Shown: piece by piece, positions 1-8,606 of the stretch
Position numbering within the stretch: position 1 is the stretch's first letter
Layout: every line of letters starts with the position of its first letter
From: Peptoniphilus sp. KCTC 25270
GTDB lineage: Bacteria; Bacillota; Clostridia; Tissierellales; Peptoniphilaceae
Assembly (NCBI RefSeq): GCF_021012875.1
Contig: NZ_JAJMZJ010000001.1
Coordinates: forward strand, 310,001 to 374,000
DNA: 64,000 nt
Direction: 5' to 3'
Notes under the pieces: model-generated
Told to the model about the DNA's origin: nothing
What the model saw: only the letters and a program-made list of their open reading frames with translations
Databases searched by the model: none
Translations under genes and position numbers: made by a program

Positions 1-596
1 GCTGCTCCGCCAGATTGAGAGATTTCCATTTTTACTCCATTGGCTTCAAATGGAGGCGGCGGGTCTATAATATTTCCCTCTTCATCAAAGTAGCCTTCTG
101 TTGTGCTGTTTGGGTCGTAAAAGCCTGATACAGCTTGGCTTCCCAGAACCATTTCAATTTGAGAAGAGTTAGAAATTCCGTGGCCTTTTTCCATCTCCCA
201 TTGAAAACTATCAAAGGCTTCTGGCTCGATGGCCGTAACAGAAACATAATCATTCTGAAAATTCCGAAATTTCATTTCAAAAGTAGAAGTATAGACGGGA
301 GAGGCAGCGGCAACATGGGGAATATTTTTTATATCCAACAAAGCGCGAGCATTTAATTTTTTGTCCGAAGGCTCTGGATTTTGGCTAAACATATCGTCTT
401 TTCGAACATCCAAACTGGTCATATCGCCCATAGATTGAATCATTTGTTCATTTTGAGATTTTATCCCTAAGCCAAAACTAATCATTACAATAATAGCCGT
501 TGTTCCAATCATTACGCCTAAAAGCGTAAGAGACGTTCTAAGTTTTCGCACCGCCAGATTTCGTATTGCCATGGAAAATAAATCGGTTAAACTCAT
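1..596 (-). CDS. MacB-like ABC transporter permease, N-terminal part (cut by window edge)
   Basis: Membrane subunit of a MacB/LolCDE-type ABC exporter. The frame opens at 596 with MSLTDLFSMAIRNLAVRK, continues into a hydrophobic segment (about residues 20-40, LTLLGVMIGTTAIIVMISFG) and then an extracellular stretch typical of the MacB periplasmic core domain (AASPVYTSTFEMKF, then VLGSQAVSGFY). It runs off the left edge, so the C-terminal membrane segments and the FtsX-like domain are not visible. Its ATG overlaps the stop of the upstream gene in an ATGA arrangement, so translation is probably coupled. The ATPase for this permease is encoded two genes upstream (2209-2919). The substrate is unknown. 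Family assignment is firm; the specific role is not. Confidence 0.85.
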   Translation of the reverse strand, partial: MSLTDLFSMAIRNLAVRKLRTSLTLLGVMIGTTAIIVMISFGLGIKSQNEQMIQSMGDMTSLDVRKDDMFSQNPEPSDKKLNARALLDIKNIPHVAAASPVYTSTFEMKFRNFQNDYVSVTAIEPEAFDSFQWEMEKGHGISNSSQIEMVLGSQAVSGFYDPNSTTEGYFDEEGNIIDPPPPFEANGVKMEISQSGGA

Positions 597-2212
597 GATA
601 TTTTCAAGTCCTCTTCGTCATTTTTTTTGTTTTTTCGTTTTTTCCATAGGAAGAAGGCAAGGGCTGCGATTACTAAGAAGAAACCAGAAAGGCCAATAAT
701 CATAGGAAGATTGGAACCGTTATCTTCGGACATTTCTTCTTCAGTCACGGGCGCCTCTTCCTCTACATTTACACTAAAAGGCTGAATAACTTCTTGTGTT
801 TTTCCCGTAGGATCGTCATAGGTAATTATGATTTCTCCCGTTTGTTCCCCTGATTTTTCGGGGGTTAGATTTACGTTATAGGTTTCAGAGGCTCCTGCTT
901 GAATCGTACCTGCATAATAAGTAGAAGTATCTGGAGTAAAATTCCCTCGAACTTTAACCATGACGTTTCCTAAATTACTGCGCCCAGTATTAATAAATTC
1001 TAAACTTACAGGAATGGGCACGCCAACAGCTGCACCAGCGGTATCAATAGTGAAGTTTCCCAATTGAATCTCAGATTTTTGCACGACAGGAATCCCAATG
1101 ATTTCAGAAGAAGTATAGGGGTTTCCTTCTTTGTCTTCGTATTCAAAATTGGCCGTAATGGAATAGGTTTTGGCAACCGAATCAGGCGCTGTAGTCAACG
1201 TGAGTTCCTTGCTTGCATATTTTCTAGGAGCAATGGATTCAACATGGAAGGTATTGGAACTACCTACCGGAGTAAAAGCAGAAGCTCCGCCTCCGCCTCC
1301 CCCTGAAAGGGCAGATTGCATAGGATTTTCACTATTGCCCGTAGAAACAGGAACACTTTCTGCCGCGTCCGCCGTTAAGGAAACACGAATGTTGCGTACC
1401 GATTTATCTCGATTTGTGTTGAATAAATTTAATTTTAGAGTAAATGGGACTCCCGATTGAACCGTTTCTGGATCGGTTTCATAGCTTTCAATCATAATCT
1501 TAGGAGTATTGGCCCCTAAAGAGGTAGAACTTCCTCCACCACCAGAAGGAGTAATCGGAAGACTCCCTCCGCCACCAGAAGGGATAGAGCCTGATAAATC
1601 TCCCATAGAAGGAGCTGGGGAAGAAGGGATATTTATAGAGGAATCACTTGCCTCAGGGTTTCCATCGTTTCCTCCAGGGAGAGGAATCATATCTCCAATA
1701 TTTCCCGTAATCTGCTGTCCTCCATTTTCAACTTTCACAGTGACCGTTTGCATGGATTCTTGCATTTTTCCTGTAGATTCATCTATGTAGGCTAAATATA
1801 GTACAATAGGATAATTTTTATTTTGTGCGTTATTAGTAATTTTGAAATCAAATAAATAGGATTCCTTTTGTTCTGGTGCAAAATACTTGCTATTCACTTG
1901 GCTAACAGACTTTGGAACCAAACCTTGCAAATCTTGGCTAATGGCTTTAATGACAACATTTTTAGCTCCCACACTGCTGCTATTATAAATACTAAAACCA
2001 ATGCGTAAATTGGAGTCAAGACCCATACTATCTGGAAACGTAATATCTGTAAAATCCAAATTGGAAGTAGGGGCTTGAGAGGTAGATAACTTAGGTAGAG
2101 GACTGTCTTTTATATCTTCCAAAGAAGGCAAATTCTCCATGCTTTCTGCATGGGAAATCTGGGGTATAAATAATAGTAGGGAAGCCATCCCTAAAGCGAG
2201 TGTTTTTTTCAT
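593..2212 (-). CDS. Exported, membrane-anchored protein with CARDB/COG1361-like domains, encoded between ABC ATPase and permease
   Basis: A 539-residue protein with a signal peptide (MKKTLALGMASLLLFIPQ, cleavage probably after SHA near residue 22) and one C-terminal transmembrane helix (about 508-526) followed by the basic tail WKKRKNKK. The large outside part contains three immunoglobulin-like segments (about 55-160, 235-375, 380-485) of the CARDB/COG1361 'S-layer-like' type, joined by Gly/Ser/Pro-rich linkers around residues 165-230 and 300-315. It lies between an ATPase and a MacB-like permease with four-base overlaps on both sides. This suggests it is the extracellular partner of the transporter, in the genomic place where MacA-like adaptors are often found. 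No enzymatic motif is visible. The partner role is inferred from context. Confidence 0.75.
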   Translation of the reverse strand: MKKTLALGMASLLLFIPQISHAESMENLPSLEDIKDSPLPKLSTSQAPTSNLDFTDITFPDSMGLDSNLRIGFSIYNSSSVGAKNVVIKAISQDLQGLVPKSVSQVNSKYFAPEQKESYLFDFKITNNAQNKNYPIVLYLAYIDESTGKMQESMQTVTVKVENGGQQITGNIGDMIPLPGGNDGNPEASDSSINIPSSPAPSMGDLSGSIPSGGGGSLPITPSGGGGSSTSLGANTPKIMIESYETDPETVQSGVPFTLKLNLFNTNRDKSVRNIRVSLTADAAESVPVSTGNSENPMQSALSGGGGGGASAFTPVGSSNTFHVESIAPRKYASKELTLTTAPDSVAKTYSITANFEYEDKEGNPYTSSEIIGIPVVQKSEIQLGNFTIDTAGAAVGVPIPVSLEFINTGRSNLGNVMVKVRGNFTPDTSTYYAGTIQAGASETYNVNLTPEKSGEQTGEIIITYDDPTGKTQEVIQPFSVNVEEEAPVTEEEMSEDNGSNLPMIIGLSGFFLVIAALAFFLWKKRKNKKNDEEDLKIS

Positions 2213-2919
2213 AAAATATCCTTTCTATTGCCTACATTTTCATCTCGAATGATTTTGCCATCTCGCATTTCAATAATCCGATCGGCATAATCTGCTGTTT
2301 CTAAATCATGGGTAACGATAATAAGGGTTTGTTTGTGAGTATTTGCCATTTCCTTCATTAGTTCCATTACTTCAATGGAAGTTTTTGTATCTAAATTTCC
2401 CGTAGGTTCATCGGCAAAAAGAATAGGCGGAGCATCTACAAATGCACGAGCGATGGAGACCCTTTGTTGTTGTCCACCACTCATTTCCTTTGGACGATGA
2501 TTCATTCGATCTCCTAAACCAACTTTATTCAAAATATCCTTGGCGGCTTCCTCACGTTCTTTTTTGGGAATTCCCTTGAAAGTTAAGCCCAGACAGACAT
2601 TTTCCAAAGCGGAGAGGGTAGGAATTAAATTGTAAGATTGAAACACAAATCCAACATTGTATTGGCGAAATTTTGTGAGTTCTTGTTCACTTAATTTTTC
2701 CAAGTGCAAACGACCGTCAATAACAATTTGGCCAGAAGAGGGACGATCCAATCCTGCCATAACATTTAATAAAGTACTCTTTCCAGAACCAGAGGTTCCA
2801 AGGAGACACAATGTTTCATAACGATAAACATCAAGACTAATATCTCGGAGGGCATAGACTTTTTCCTCTCCCATGTGATAGACTCGAATGAGATTTTCTA
2901 TATGTATAAACGGGGTCAA
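2209..2919 (-). CDS. ABC transporter ATP-binding protein, MacB/LolD type
   Basis: A 236-residue ATPase that would power the permease encoded at 1-596. Walker A is GTSGSGKST at residues 41-49, the Q-loop Gln is in VFQSYN near 94, the signature SGGQQ is at 147-151, Walker B ILFADEP is at 166-172, and the D-loop TGNLD follows. This set is characteristic of the LolD/MacB/FtsE branch (DEPTGNLD), which couples to FtsX-fold permeases rather than to classic importers. It is the first gene of a minus-strand operon and overlaps the next gene by four bases (ATGA). A divergent 126-bp intergenic region separates it from larB and should carry its promoter; I could not assign the boxes confidently. Confidence 0.93.
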   Translation of the reverse strand: MTPFIHIENLIRVYHMGEEKVYALRDISLDVYRYETLCLLGTSGSGKSTLLNVMAGLDRPSSGQIVIDGRLHLEKLSEQELTKFRQYNVGFVFQSYNLIPTLSALENVCLGLTFKGIPKKEREEAAKDILNKVGLGDRMNHRPKEMSGGQQQRVSIARAFVDAPPILFADEPTGNLDTKTSIEVMELMKEMANTHKQTLIIVTHDLETADYADRIIEMRDGKIIRDENVGNRKDIL

Positions 2920-3045
2920 ACAATCACATCCTTTTGTTGAAATTATATCATAATAAAAATAAGAATAGATACCAATTGAAACGATAAAATAAAAGTTAGA
3001 TGGAATTTAGAAATTGAAACTTTTTCTATAATATTAGGAGAAAAC

Positions 3046-3801
3046 ATGGAAAATAGAGAAATACTACATTTAGTACAAGAAGGTAAACTTAGTGTGGAAG
3101 AAGCTTTAGAAGAATTGAACGAAAATTCTTACGAAAATTTAGGCTATGCGAAGCTGGATTTTCATAGAAAGAAAAGAAAGGGATTTGGAGAGGTTATTTT
3201 TTGCAAAGGAAAAAGCAAAGAAGAACTTCTAGGAATTTATAAAGCTTTTCAAGAGAAAAAATGCAACGTTTTAGGAACGCAAGCATCCAAGGAACAATAT
3301 GATTTTCTAAAAGAAGAGATTCAAAACTTAGAATACAATGAAAGAAGCAAAGTCCTTAAAAGTGTAACGACATCTGTAGAAAAAAAGGGATGTGTCGTTA
3401 TTGCAACAGGGGGGACCTCTGATATTCCCGTTGCCGAGGAATGCGCTGAGACGGCAGAATTTCTCGGAAGTCATGTGATTCGTTTATACGATGTAGGCGT
3501 AGCGGGAATTCATCGTCTATTGGACAATTTAGAGATATTGAAAAAAGCCAATGTCATAGTGGCAGTGGCTGGAATGGAAGGGGCGTTGGCATCTGTAATT
3601 GGAGGTTTGGTCTCTGTTCCTGTAATCGCCTTGCCGACTTCAGTAGGATATGGCTCTCATTTTGGAGGATTAACCCCTCTCTTGGGAATGTTGAATTCCT
3701 GTTCAGAGGGGGTTACAGTTGTCAATATAGACAATGGATTTGGCGCCGGGTATTCTGCCGCTCAAATCAATCAATTAATCCTCAGAGGAGGAAAAGAGTA
3801 A
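3046..3801 (+). CDS. larB: LarB, pyridinium-3,5-biscarboxylic acid mononucleotide synthase
   Basis: LarB carboxylates and hydrolyses nicotinic acid adenine dinucleotide, the first step in making the nickel-pincer nucleotide cofactor of lactate racemase-like enzymes. The 251-residue protein has the LarB N-terminal region (EGKLSVEEALEEL) and a C-terminal PurE-like half with ATGGTSDIPVAEECAETAE (about 120-138), the AGMEGALASVIGGLV segment and PTSVGYG. The ATG has an AGGAG ribosome binding site six bases upstream. The usual partners larC, larE and larA are not in this window. Its 3' end overlaps the convergent 5-formyl-THF cyclo-ligase gene by 27 bp. Family identification is strong; whether a full nickel-pincer pathway exists here cannot be seen. 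Confidence 0.92.
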   Translation: MENREILHLVQEGKLSVEEALEELNENSYENLGYAKLDFHRKKRKGFGEVIFCKGKSKEELLGIYKAFQEKKCNVLGTQASKEQYDFLKEEIQNLEYNERSKVLKSVTTSVEKKGCVVIATGGTSDIPVAEECAETAEFLGSHVIRLYDVGVAGIHRLLDNLEILKKANVIVAVAGMEGALASVIGGLVSVPVIALPTSVGYGSHFGGLTPLLGMLNSCSEGVTVVNIDNGFGAGYSAAQINQLILRGGKE

Positions 3802-4353
3802 ATATTCTTCTTCGCTTAAAAATCCGTGAAGAGGAACATCGTAAGAATTTTTCGGAACGTCTTTGGTTAATTGTATATGAAATCCAATCCCCAAGGTTTT
3901 AGCTTGGGGATATTTTTTTAGGAAACGATCATAAAATCCTCCTCCATATCCAACTCGATATCCATCCATAGAAAAGGCAAGACCCGGAACCAGAATCAAG
4001 TCAAAATCTTCCACAGTTCTTGAAGCTATTTTCCCCTTTGGGATTTGACGAAGTCCCCAAAATCCATCTTCCAATTCTTGGGAATTGAAAATTTCTGTGG
4101 CAACCATATGAGGATTTCCTTTTTCTACAAAGGGAACAGAAACTCTTTTTCCGTCAGATAACAGGGATGGGATCCATGTTTCTGTGTCCACTTCCTCCTC
4201 TATACCTACAAAAACAAAAATATGACGACTATTTTTATAAATAGAGAGTTTTTTTAATTTTTTCAAAATCTCTTGAGAGGCAAAGATACGGGCGTTTTCT
4301 CCCAACTTTTTTCTTTTTTCTTTGTAAATATTACGGAATTGTTTCTTTTCCAT
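3775..4353 (-). CDS. ygfA: 5-formyltetrahydrofolate cyclo-ligase
   Basis: Converts 5-formyl-THF to 5,10-methenyl-THF using ATP, returning the storage folate to the one-carbon pool in the cytoplasm. The 192-residue length is normal for the family. The N-terminal basic segment (KEKRKKLG) is followed by the hallmark LVPGLAFSMDGYRVGYGGGF (about residues 121-140, substrate and ATP site) and YDRFL. The start follows a GAGGAGG ribosome binding site. It converges on and overlaps the end of larB, so any shared terminator would lie inside coding sequence; none is obvious. Confidence 0.93.
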   Translation of the reverse strand: MEKKQFRNIYKEKRKKLGENARIFASQEILKKLKKLSIYKNSRHIFVFVGIEEEVDTETWIPSLLSDGKRVSVPFVEKGNPHMVATEIFNSQELEDGFWGLRQIPKGKIASRTVEDFDLILVPGLAFSMDGYRVGYGGGFYDRFLKKYPQAKTLGIGFHIQLTKDVPKNSYDVPLHGFLSEEEYLLFSSSED

Positions 4354-4394
4354 GAAATCCTCCTCTGTCTCTTTAATTATTTTGTAACTTATAT

Positions 4395-4400
4395 TATAAT
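4395..4400 (+). promoter_or_regulatory. -10 element upstream of ftsE
   Basis: A perfect TATAAT lies at 4395-4400; the -35 position (about 4372-4377, TTTAAT) is weak. Transcription would begin near 4407, just downstream of the upstream in-frame ATG at 4406. That ATG would then not be usable, which favours the TTG start at 4445. Confidence 0.4.
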
Positions 4401-4444
4401 ATACTATGATTTTAGTGGAAAGCGAAACGTCAAGAGGTGATAAA

Positions 4445-5140
4445 TTGATAGAATTTCGTAATGTTTATAAAGAGTATCGAAATGGCGTTCAAGCTTTGGT
4501 TGATATAAATTTAGAAATCCCACAAGGGGAGTTCGTTTTTTTTGTCGGCGCGTCTGGTGCGGGAAAGAGCACAATGGTTAAACTGTTGATGCGAGAAGAG
4601 AATGTAACCAAGGGAAAAATTCTTTTGAATGAAAAAGACATTTGTCAAATTCCCAATTGGAGAATTCCCAAACTTCGCCGAAATATAGGAGTGGTTTTCC
4701 AAGACTATCGGTTGTTACAAAAAAAGACCGTATATGAAAATGTAGCCTATGCAATGGAAATCATCGGGGAAAGTAGAAGTGAAATTCGCAAACGTGTACC
4801 CCATGTATTGGAATTGGTTGGATTGGAAAACAAATCTTCTCGATATCCTTCAGAGTTATCTGGTGGAGAAGGACAAAGATTATCCATAGCAAGAGCCATC
4901 GTAAACAACCCTCCTGTATTGGTGTGTGATGAGCCAACGGGAAATTTAGATTTTGATACAGCGATGACAGTAATGGAAACGTTGAAACGAATCAATGAAG
5001 ATGGGGCCACTGTAATTATGGCGACCCATGCAACGAACATTGTAGAAATTATGAATAAGCGTGTAGTGCGTTTGGAAGAAGGACGCATTGTAGAAGATAC
5101 AAAAGGAGGAGAAGATGAGATTTTTACGTCAACTCCTTAG
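4445..5140 (+). CDS. ftsE: Cell-division ABC ATPase FtsE
   Basis: Cytoplasmic ATPase of the FtsEX complex, which activates cell-wall hydrolases at the septum. The TTG start at 4445 was chosen because AGAGGTGA lies just upstream, because it gives 231 residues beginning at the conserved IEFRNVYKEY, and because a -10 box would place transcription after the longer ATG at 4406. Walker A is GASGAGKST, the signature is LSGGEGQR, and Walker B is PVLVCDEPTGNLD. The reading frame overlaps ftsX by 26 bp. The cluster continues with ftsX, a PcsB-like hydrolase and a C-terminal processing protease, the usual functional set. Confidence 0.95.
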   Translation: MIEFRNVYKEYRNGVQALVDINLEIPQGEFVFFVGASGAGKSTMVKLLMREENVTKGKILLNEKDICQIPNWRIPKLRRNIGVVFQDYRLLQKKTVYENVAYAMEIIGESRSEIRKRVPHVLELVGLENKSSRYPSELSGGEGQRLSIARAIVNNPPVLVCDEPTGNLDFDTAMTVMETLKRINEDGATVIMATHATNIVEIMNKRVVRLEEGRIVEDTKGGEDEIFTSTP

Positions 5141-6020
5141 TAATATGAAAGAGGCCTTCCAAGGGATTGTAAGAAACAAGGGAATGGGTTTACTTTCTGT
5201 TATATCCATTAGTGCGGTTCTTGTATTATTTGGAGTAGTACTATTACTTATTGTGAATATGAGTGGCGTTATTAATGAAGCAGCTGGTAAAGCAGATAGC
5301 GTCGTGGTGTACTTATTAGAAGGTGCAACGGATGAGCAAATGCAAGGAATTATTGACAAAGCAGAAAGTACAGGATATGTAGAGGATGTTACCTTTACCT
5401 CAAAGGACCAAGCTTTGGAGGAGTTCCAAGAGCAATTAAATATGAGTGGAAATGAATATTTAATTGAAGGATTGGACAAAAATCCTTTGCCATCTAGTAT
5501 AACCTTAAAACTATCTTCCTTAGATAAGGCGGAAACCGTAGCCAATCAAGTACAAGGTATGCCAGGAGTGGAAAAAGCATCTTATTTGGATGATTTGGTA
5601 GAAAAAATCATTCAGATGACAGAGTGGGTTCAAATTCTTGGAATTATTGTAGTGGCGATTTTGTTGGTGATTGCTATTGTATTGATTCACAATACAATCA
5701 AAGCCACTTTATCCAATCGGGAAGAGCAGATTCATATTATGAAATATATCGGAGCATCCAATGGCTATATTCGTCGCCCTCTATTGATGGAGGGAATGAT
5801 TTTTGGGGTAATTGCAAGTATTATTGCCTTGGTCATTGTATATTTCGGCTATGATTACATTTTTAGTGCAGTAGAAGAGAGATTAAGAGTATCCTTTGGC
5901 ATGCAATTGATTCCAGCTAAGAATATCTTATTTGATTTGGGAGTTATTTTCGCAAGCATTGGAGTAGGAGTGGGGCTATTGGGAAGTTCGCTTTCCATTA
6001 AACGTTTCTTAAACGTCTAG
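5115..6020 (+). CDS. ftsX: Cell-division permease-like protein FtsX
   Basis: Membrane partner of FtsE; it transmits ATP-driven movement to an extracellular peptidoglycan hydrolase. The 301-residue protein has the FtsX topology. It has a first transmembrane helix at about 22-46 and an extracellular domain at about 50-165 containing VVYLLEGATDEQMQGI and PLPSSITLKL. Three further helices lie at about 172-195, 225-250 and 272-293, and the motif KYIGASNGYIRRPLLMEG joins the second and third. AGGAGGAG sits inside the end of ftsE just before its ATG, consistent with coupled translation. The hydrolase directly downstream is the expected client. Confidence 0.95.
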   Translation: MRFLRQLLSNMKEAFQGIVRNKGMGLLSVISISAVLVLFGVVLLLIVNMSGVINEAAGKADSVVVYLLEGATDEQMQGIIDKAESTGYVEDVTFTSKDQALEEFQEQLNMSGNEYLIEGLDKNPLPSSITLKLSSLDKAETVANQVQGMPGVEKASYLDDLVEKIIQMTEWVQILGIIVVAILLVIAIVLIHNTIKATLSNREEQIHIMKYIGASNGYIRRPLLMEGMIFGVIASIIALVIVYFGYDYIFSAVEERLRVSFGMQLIPAKNILFDLGVIFASIGVGVGLLGSSLSIKRFLNV

Positions 6021-6039
6021 TTCCGAAGGAGGCAAAAGT

Positions 6040-7335
6040 TTGAACTTTAGATCTGGTGGTAAAATTTCTTTGGCAATGGCAATTTTGATGTTGTCTTCCC
6101 AACCTGTATTGGCTGGTAGTTTGGCGGATCAAAAGAAATCTGCTGAAGCAGAGAAAAATAAGATTGAATCCAATATGTCTACAACACAAAGTAAGGTGAA
6201 TCAGACAAAAAATAATGTAAGCTCTGTTCAAGCAGAAATCCAAGCATTGGATTCTCAAATTAACGCAGCTAGTTATGAATTGGAACAATTGAATAATGAA
6301 ATCGGAATTTTACAAGGTGAAATTGCAAAAACAAGAGAAGAATTAGAAATTGCCAAAGCAGAATTAGAAAAAAATAAGGAATTATTTGCTAAGCGTCTTC
6401 GAGTTATGTATATGGCCAATGATACGGGGTACCTTGGTGTGATTCTAAATTCGAACGGTGTGGAAGAATTGATTGGGAATGCAAAAATGATTACAAGCAT
6501 TGCCGACCAAGACCGTGAATTGGTAGATACAATTAAGAAACAAGTAAAAGAGATTGAAGAAAAACAAGCTCTTTTGGAAAAACAAGAAGCAGAATTAAGA
6601 AGCAAACAAGCTACAGTAGAATCGAAAAAAGCCAATTTGGAAGCAGCCAATGCAAAAAAAATGAGCTATATGGATAGCTTAATTGGCGATTTGACTGCTT
6701 ATGAAGCGGAATACAACGAAATGTTGAATCAATCGGCTCAATTGGAATCAAAAATTGTAAGCTTACAAAACCAAATGGATGAGCAAGCTCGAAAAGAAGC
6801 GGAAGCCGCTAGACGTGCGGCAGAAGAAGCTCGTCGTCAAGCCGAAGCAACAAAACAAAAATCGCAAAGTACGGCAGCTCGTTCTTCAGCAGCTTCTTCC
6901 TCATCAGCAGTAGTCAATGCAGCGGCAGAACCAATTCGAAGAGAAGTTTCTGGGTCTATGTATTGGCCTGTACCAGGAAATAGCAGAATTAGTTCTCCTT
7001 ATGGATACAGAATCCATCCTGTATTGAAATACAAAAAAATGCATACGGGAATTGATATTCCAGCCAGCTCAGGAACACCAATTGTGGCAGCAAAAGGTGG
7101 CGTTGTAATTGCCTCTTCTTTCATGAGTGGATATGGAAATTGTGTAATGGTTGACCATGGAGGAATGGTAACAGTATATGCTCACTGCTCTTCAAGAGCG
7201 GTATCTGTAGGCCAAAGAGTAAGTGGTGGCCAAACCATTGCCTATGTAGGATCTACTGGTATGAGCACTGGTCCTCATTTGCATTTTGAAGTTCGTTTGA
7301 ACGGAAAAACAACCAATCCAATGAACTATCTATAA
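6040..7335 (+). CDS. Secreted coiled-coil M23 peptidoglycan endopeptidase, PcsB/EnvC-like
   Basis: Probable FtsEX-activated cell-wall hydrolase. The TTG start follows GAAGGAGGC. A signal peptide ends near Ala25 (QPVLA). Residues about 30-245 form a long coiled coil like those of PcsB and EnvC, which dock on FtsX, followed by an Ala/Ser/Gln-rich linker (about 245-300). The C-terminal LytM/M23 domain keeps the zinc ligands H335 and D339 (HTGID) and H415 (HLHFE), with H382 in VYAHC, so it should be catalytically active. Streptococcal PcsB has a CHAP domain instead, so the domain order here is more like EnvC or the Firmicutes M23 equivalents. It lies 20 bp after ftsX. Confidence 0.92.
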   Translation: MNFRSGGKISLAMAILMLSSQPVLAGSLADQKKSAEAEKNKIESNMSTTQSKVNQTKNNVSSVQAEIQALDSQINAASYELEQLNNEIGILQGEIAKTREELEIAKAELEKNKELFAKRLRVMYMANDTGYLGVILNSNGVEELIGNAKMITSIADQDRELVDTIKKQVKEIEEKQALLEKQEAELRSKQATVESKKANLEAANAKKMSYMDSLIGDLTAYEAEYNEMLNQSAQLESKIVSLQNQMDEQARKEAEAARRAAEEARRQAEATKQKSQSTAARSSAASSSSAVVNAAAEPIRREVSGSMYWPVPGNSRISSPYGYRIHPVLKYKKMHTGIDIPASSGTPIVAAKGGVVIASSFMSGYGNCVMVDHGGMVTVYAHCSSRAVSVGQRVSGGQTIAYVGSTGMSTGPHLHFEVRLNGKTTNPMNYL

Positions 7336-7348
7336 AACATAATGTTAG

Positions 7349-7376
7349 GGATCTCTTCGGAGATCCTTATTTTAGA
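7349..7376 (+). terminator. Hairpin terminator after the PcsB-like gene
   Basis: Perfect 7-bp stem GGATCTC/GAGATCC closed by a stable TTCG tetraloop, followed by TTATTTTA. The T tract is interrupted, so partial read-through into ctpA is likely. Confidence 0.6.
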
Positions 7377-7393
7377 TTATTTGAGAGGTATTT

Positions 7394-8560
7394 ATGAAAA
7401 GAATAAAAACGATTGTTATAGTCCTCCTTCTTCTTTTGGTAACCAATTTTATTACAGCAAGTGCCATTTTGAAATTAACAGGTGGGAATATCCAGGAACA
7501 AGGGAAAATAAAATTATTAGAAAAATACATTCAAAAAAATTATTTACGAGAAGTGACAGAAGAAGATTTTTTTGAAGGTCAATTAAAGGGAACGGTAGAA
7601 GCCTTAGACGATCCCTATAGCCAATATTTTACTCCAGAAGAGATGCAACAATTTGTAGAAGTAACTTCAGGGAAATTTTATGGAATTGGCGTTCAAGTTG
7701 CCCCAGGAGAAGACAATTTAATCACGGTGATTGCTCCCATCAAAGGTTCTCCAGCAGATGAAGTGGGAATTAAAAGTGGCGATAAAATCATTTCTGTTAA
7801 TGGAAAAGATTATATGGCAACAGATATGGAAGAAGCCATTAAACATATAAAAGGAGATAAAGGGACGAAGGTTACCTTGGGAATCCTTTCCAAAGAAAGT
7901 GCAACGGCAGAGGTGAAAGAAGTTGAAGTAGTTCGAGATGAAATAAAAATGGAATCCATTTTATCGGAAACATTAGAAGGAAATATTGGTTATATTGGCA
8001 TTACCCAATTTGAAGAAGCCACTTCTGAAGATTTTATAAAAGCAGCTGAAAATTTGAGATCCAAAGGCGTGAAGGGAATTATTATTGATATGAGAGGAAA
8101 CCCAGGTGGAATTTTAGATGAAGCCGTTGCGATTTCAGATTATTTGTTACCTGAGGTAGATATTGTGTCCGCTAAAAATCGAGCAGGGGAAGAAATTTTC
8201 CATGAAAAATCGGACAAAGAATATATGGATATTCCCCTTGTGGTGTTGGTAAATAAAGCCAGTGCTTCGGCCAGCGAAATTGTTAGTGCGGCATTACAAG
8301 ACAACAAACGTGCCGTTTTAGTGGGAGAAACCACTTATGGGAAAGGAGTTGTACAAACCTTAATTCCATTAACAGGGGGAGCGGGTTTGAAGTTAACGAC
8401 TAGTGAATATTTTACTCCCAATGGGGTAAACATTGACGGAAAAGGAATTGAGCCGGATTATGCAGTCGAATTGCCAAAAGACATTCAAGGAATCGGCATT
8501 ACTCACTTGGATCAAGACGTGCAATTGCAAAAGGCATTGGAATTAATCAAAGAGAACTAA
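7394..8560 (+). CDS. ctpA: Carboxy-terminal processing protease (S41 family, CtpA/CtpB-like)
   Basis: Membrane-anchored serine protease that trims or degrades exported proteins, often cell-wall hydrolases. The 388-residue protein has an N-terminal signal anchor (about 6-25), a PDZ domain (about 90-180, YGIGVQVA then IKGSPADEVGIKSGDKI) and the S41 catalytic domain. The catalytic Ser is in KASASASEIV and the Lys in YGKGVVQT, both intact. It follows the FtsEX/PcsB-like genes, as in other Firmicutes, and may process that hydrolase. The C-terminal peptidoglycan-binding domain of some CtpA proteins is absent. Confidence 0.93.
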   Translation: MKRIKTIVIVLLLLLVTNFITASAILKLTGGNIQEQGKIKLLEKYIQKNYLREVTEEDFFEGQLKGTVEALDDPYSQYFTPEEMQQFVEVTSGKFYGIGVQVAPGEDNLITVIAPIKGSPADEVGIKSGDKIISVNGKDYMATDMEEAIKHIKGDKGTKVTLGILSKESATAEVKEVEVVRDEIKMESILSETLEGNIGYIGITQFEEATSEDFIKAAENLRSKGVKGIIIDMRGNPGGILDEAVAISDYLLPEVDIVSAKNRAGEEIFHEKSDKEYMDIPLVVLVNKASASASEIVSAALQDNKRAVLVGETTYGKGVVQTLIPLTGGAGLKLTTSEYFTPNGVNIDGKGIEPDYAVELPKDIQGIGITHLDQDVQLQKALELIKEN

Positions 8561-8566
8561 GAAAAA

Positions 8567-8592
8567 AGCGGTCTGTTACAGATCGCTTTTTG
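8567..8592 (+). terminator. Rho-independent terminator after ctpA
   Basis: A 9-bp stem AGCGGTCTG/CAGATCGCT (one G-T wobble) with a TTA loop, followed by TTTT. It separates the wall-hydrolase cluster from uvrBA. Confidence 0.8.
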
Positions 8593-8606
8593 ATACGAGG
8601 TGAAAA

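Noticed and set aside
65-253. Short minus-strand frame near the left edge
   Set aside because: It is out of frame with the MacB-like permease, whose translation through the same DNA shows recognisable family sequence.
4406-4444. An earlier ATG start for ftsE
   Set aside because: The predicted transcription start is near 4407, the added residues are not conserved, and TTG 4445 has a strong ribosome binding site.
4747-5088. A 113-codon minus-strand frame opposite ftsE
   Set aside because: It lies entirely inside the conserved ATPase gene, has no ribosome binding site and resembles no family.
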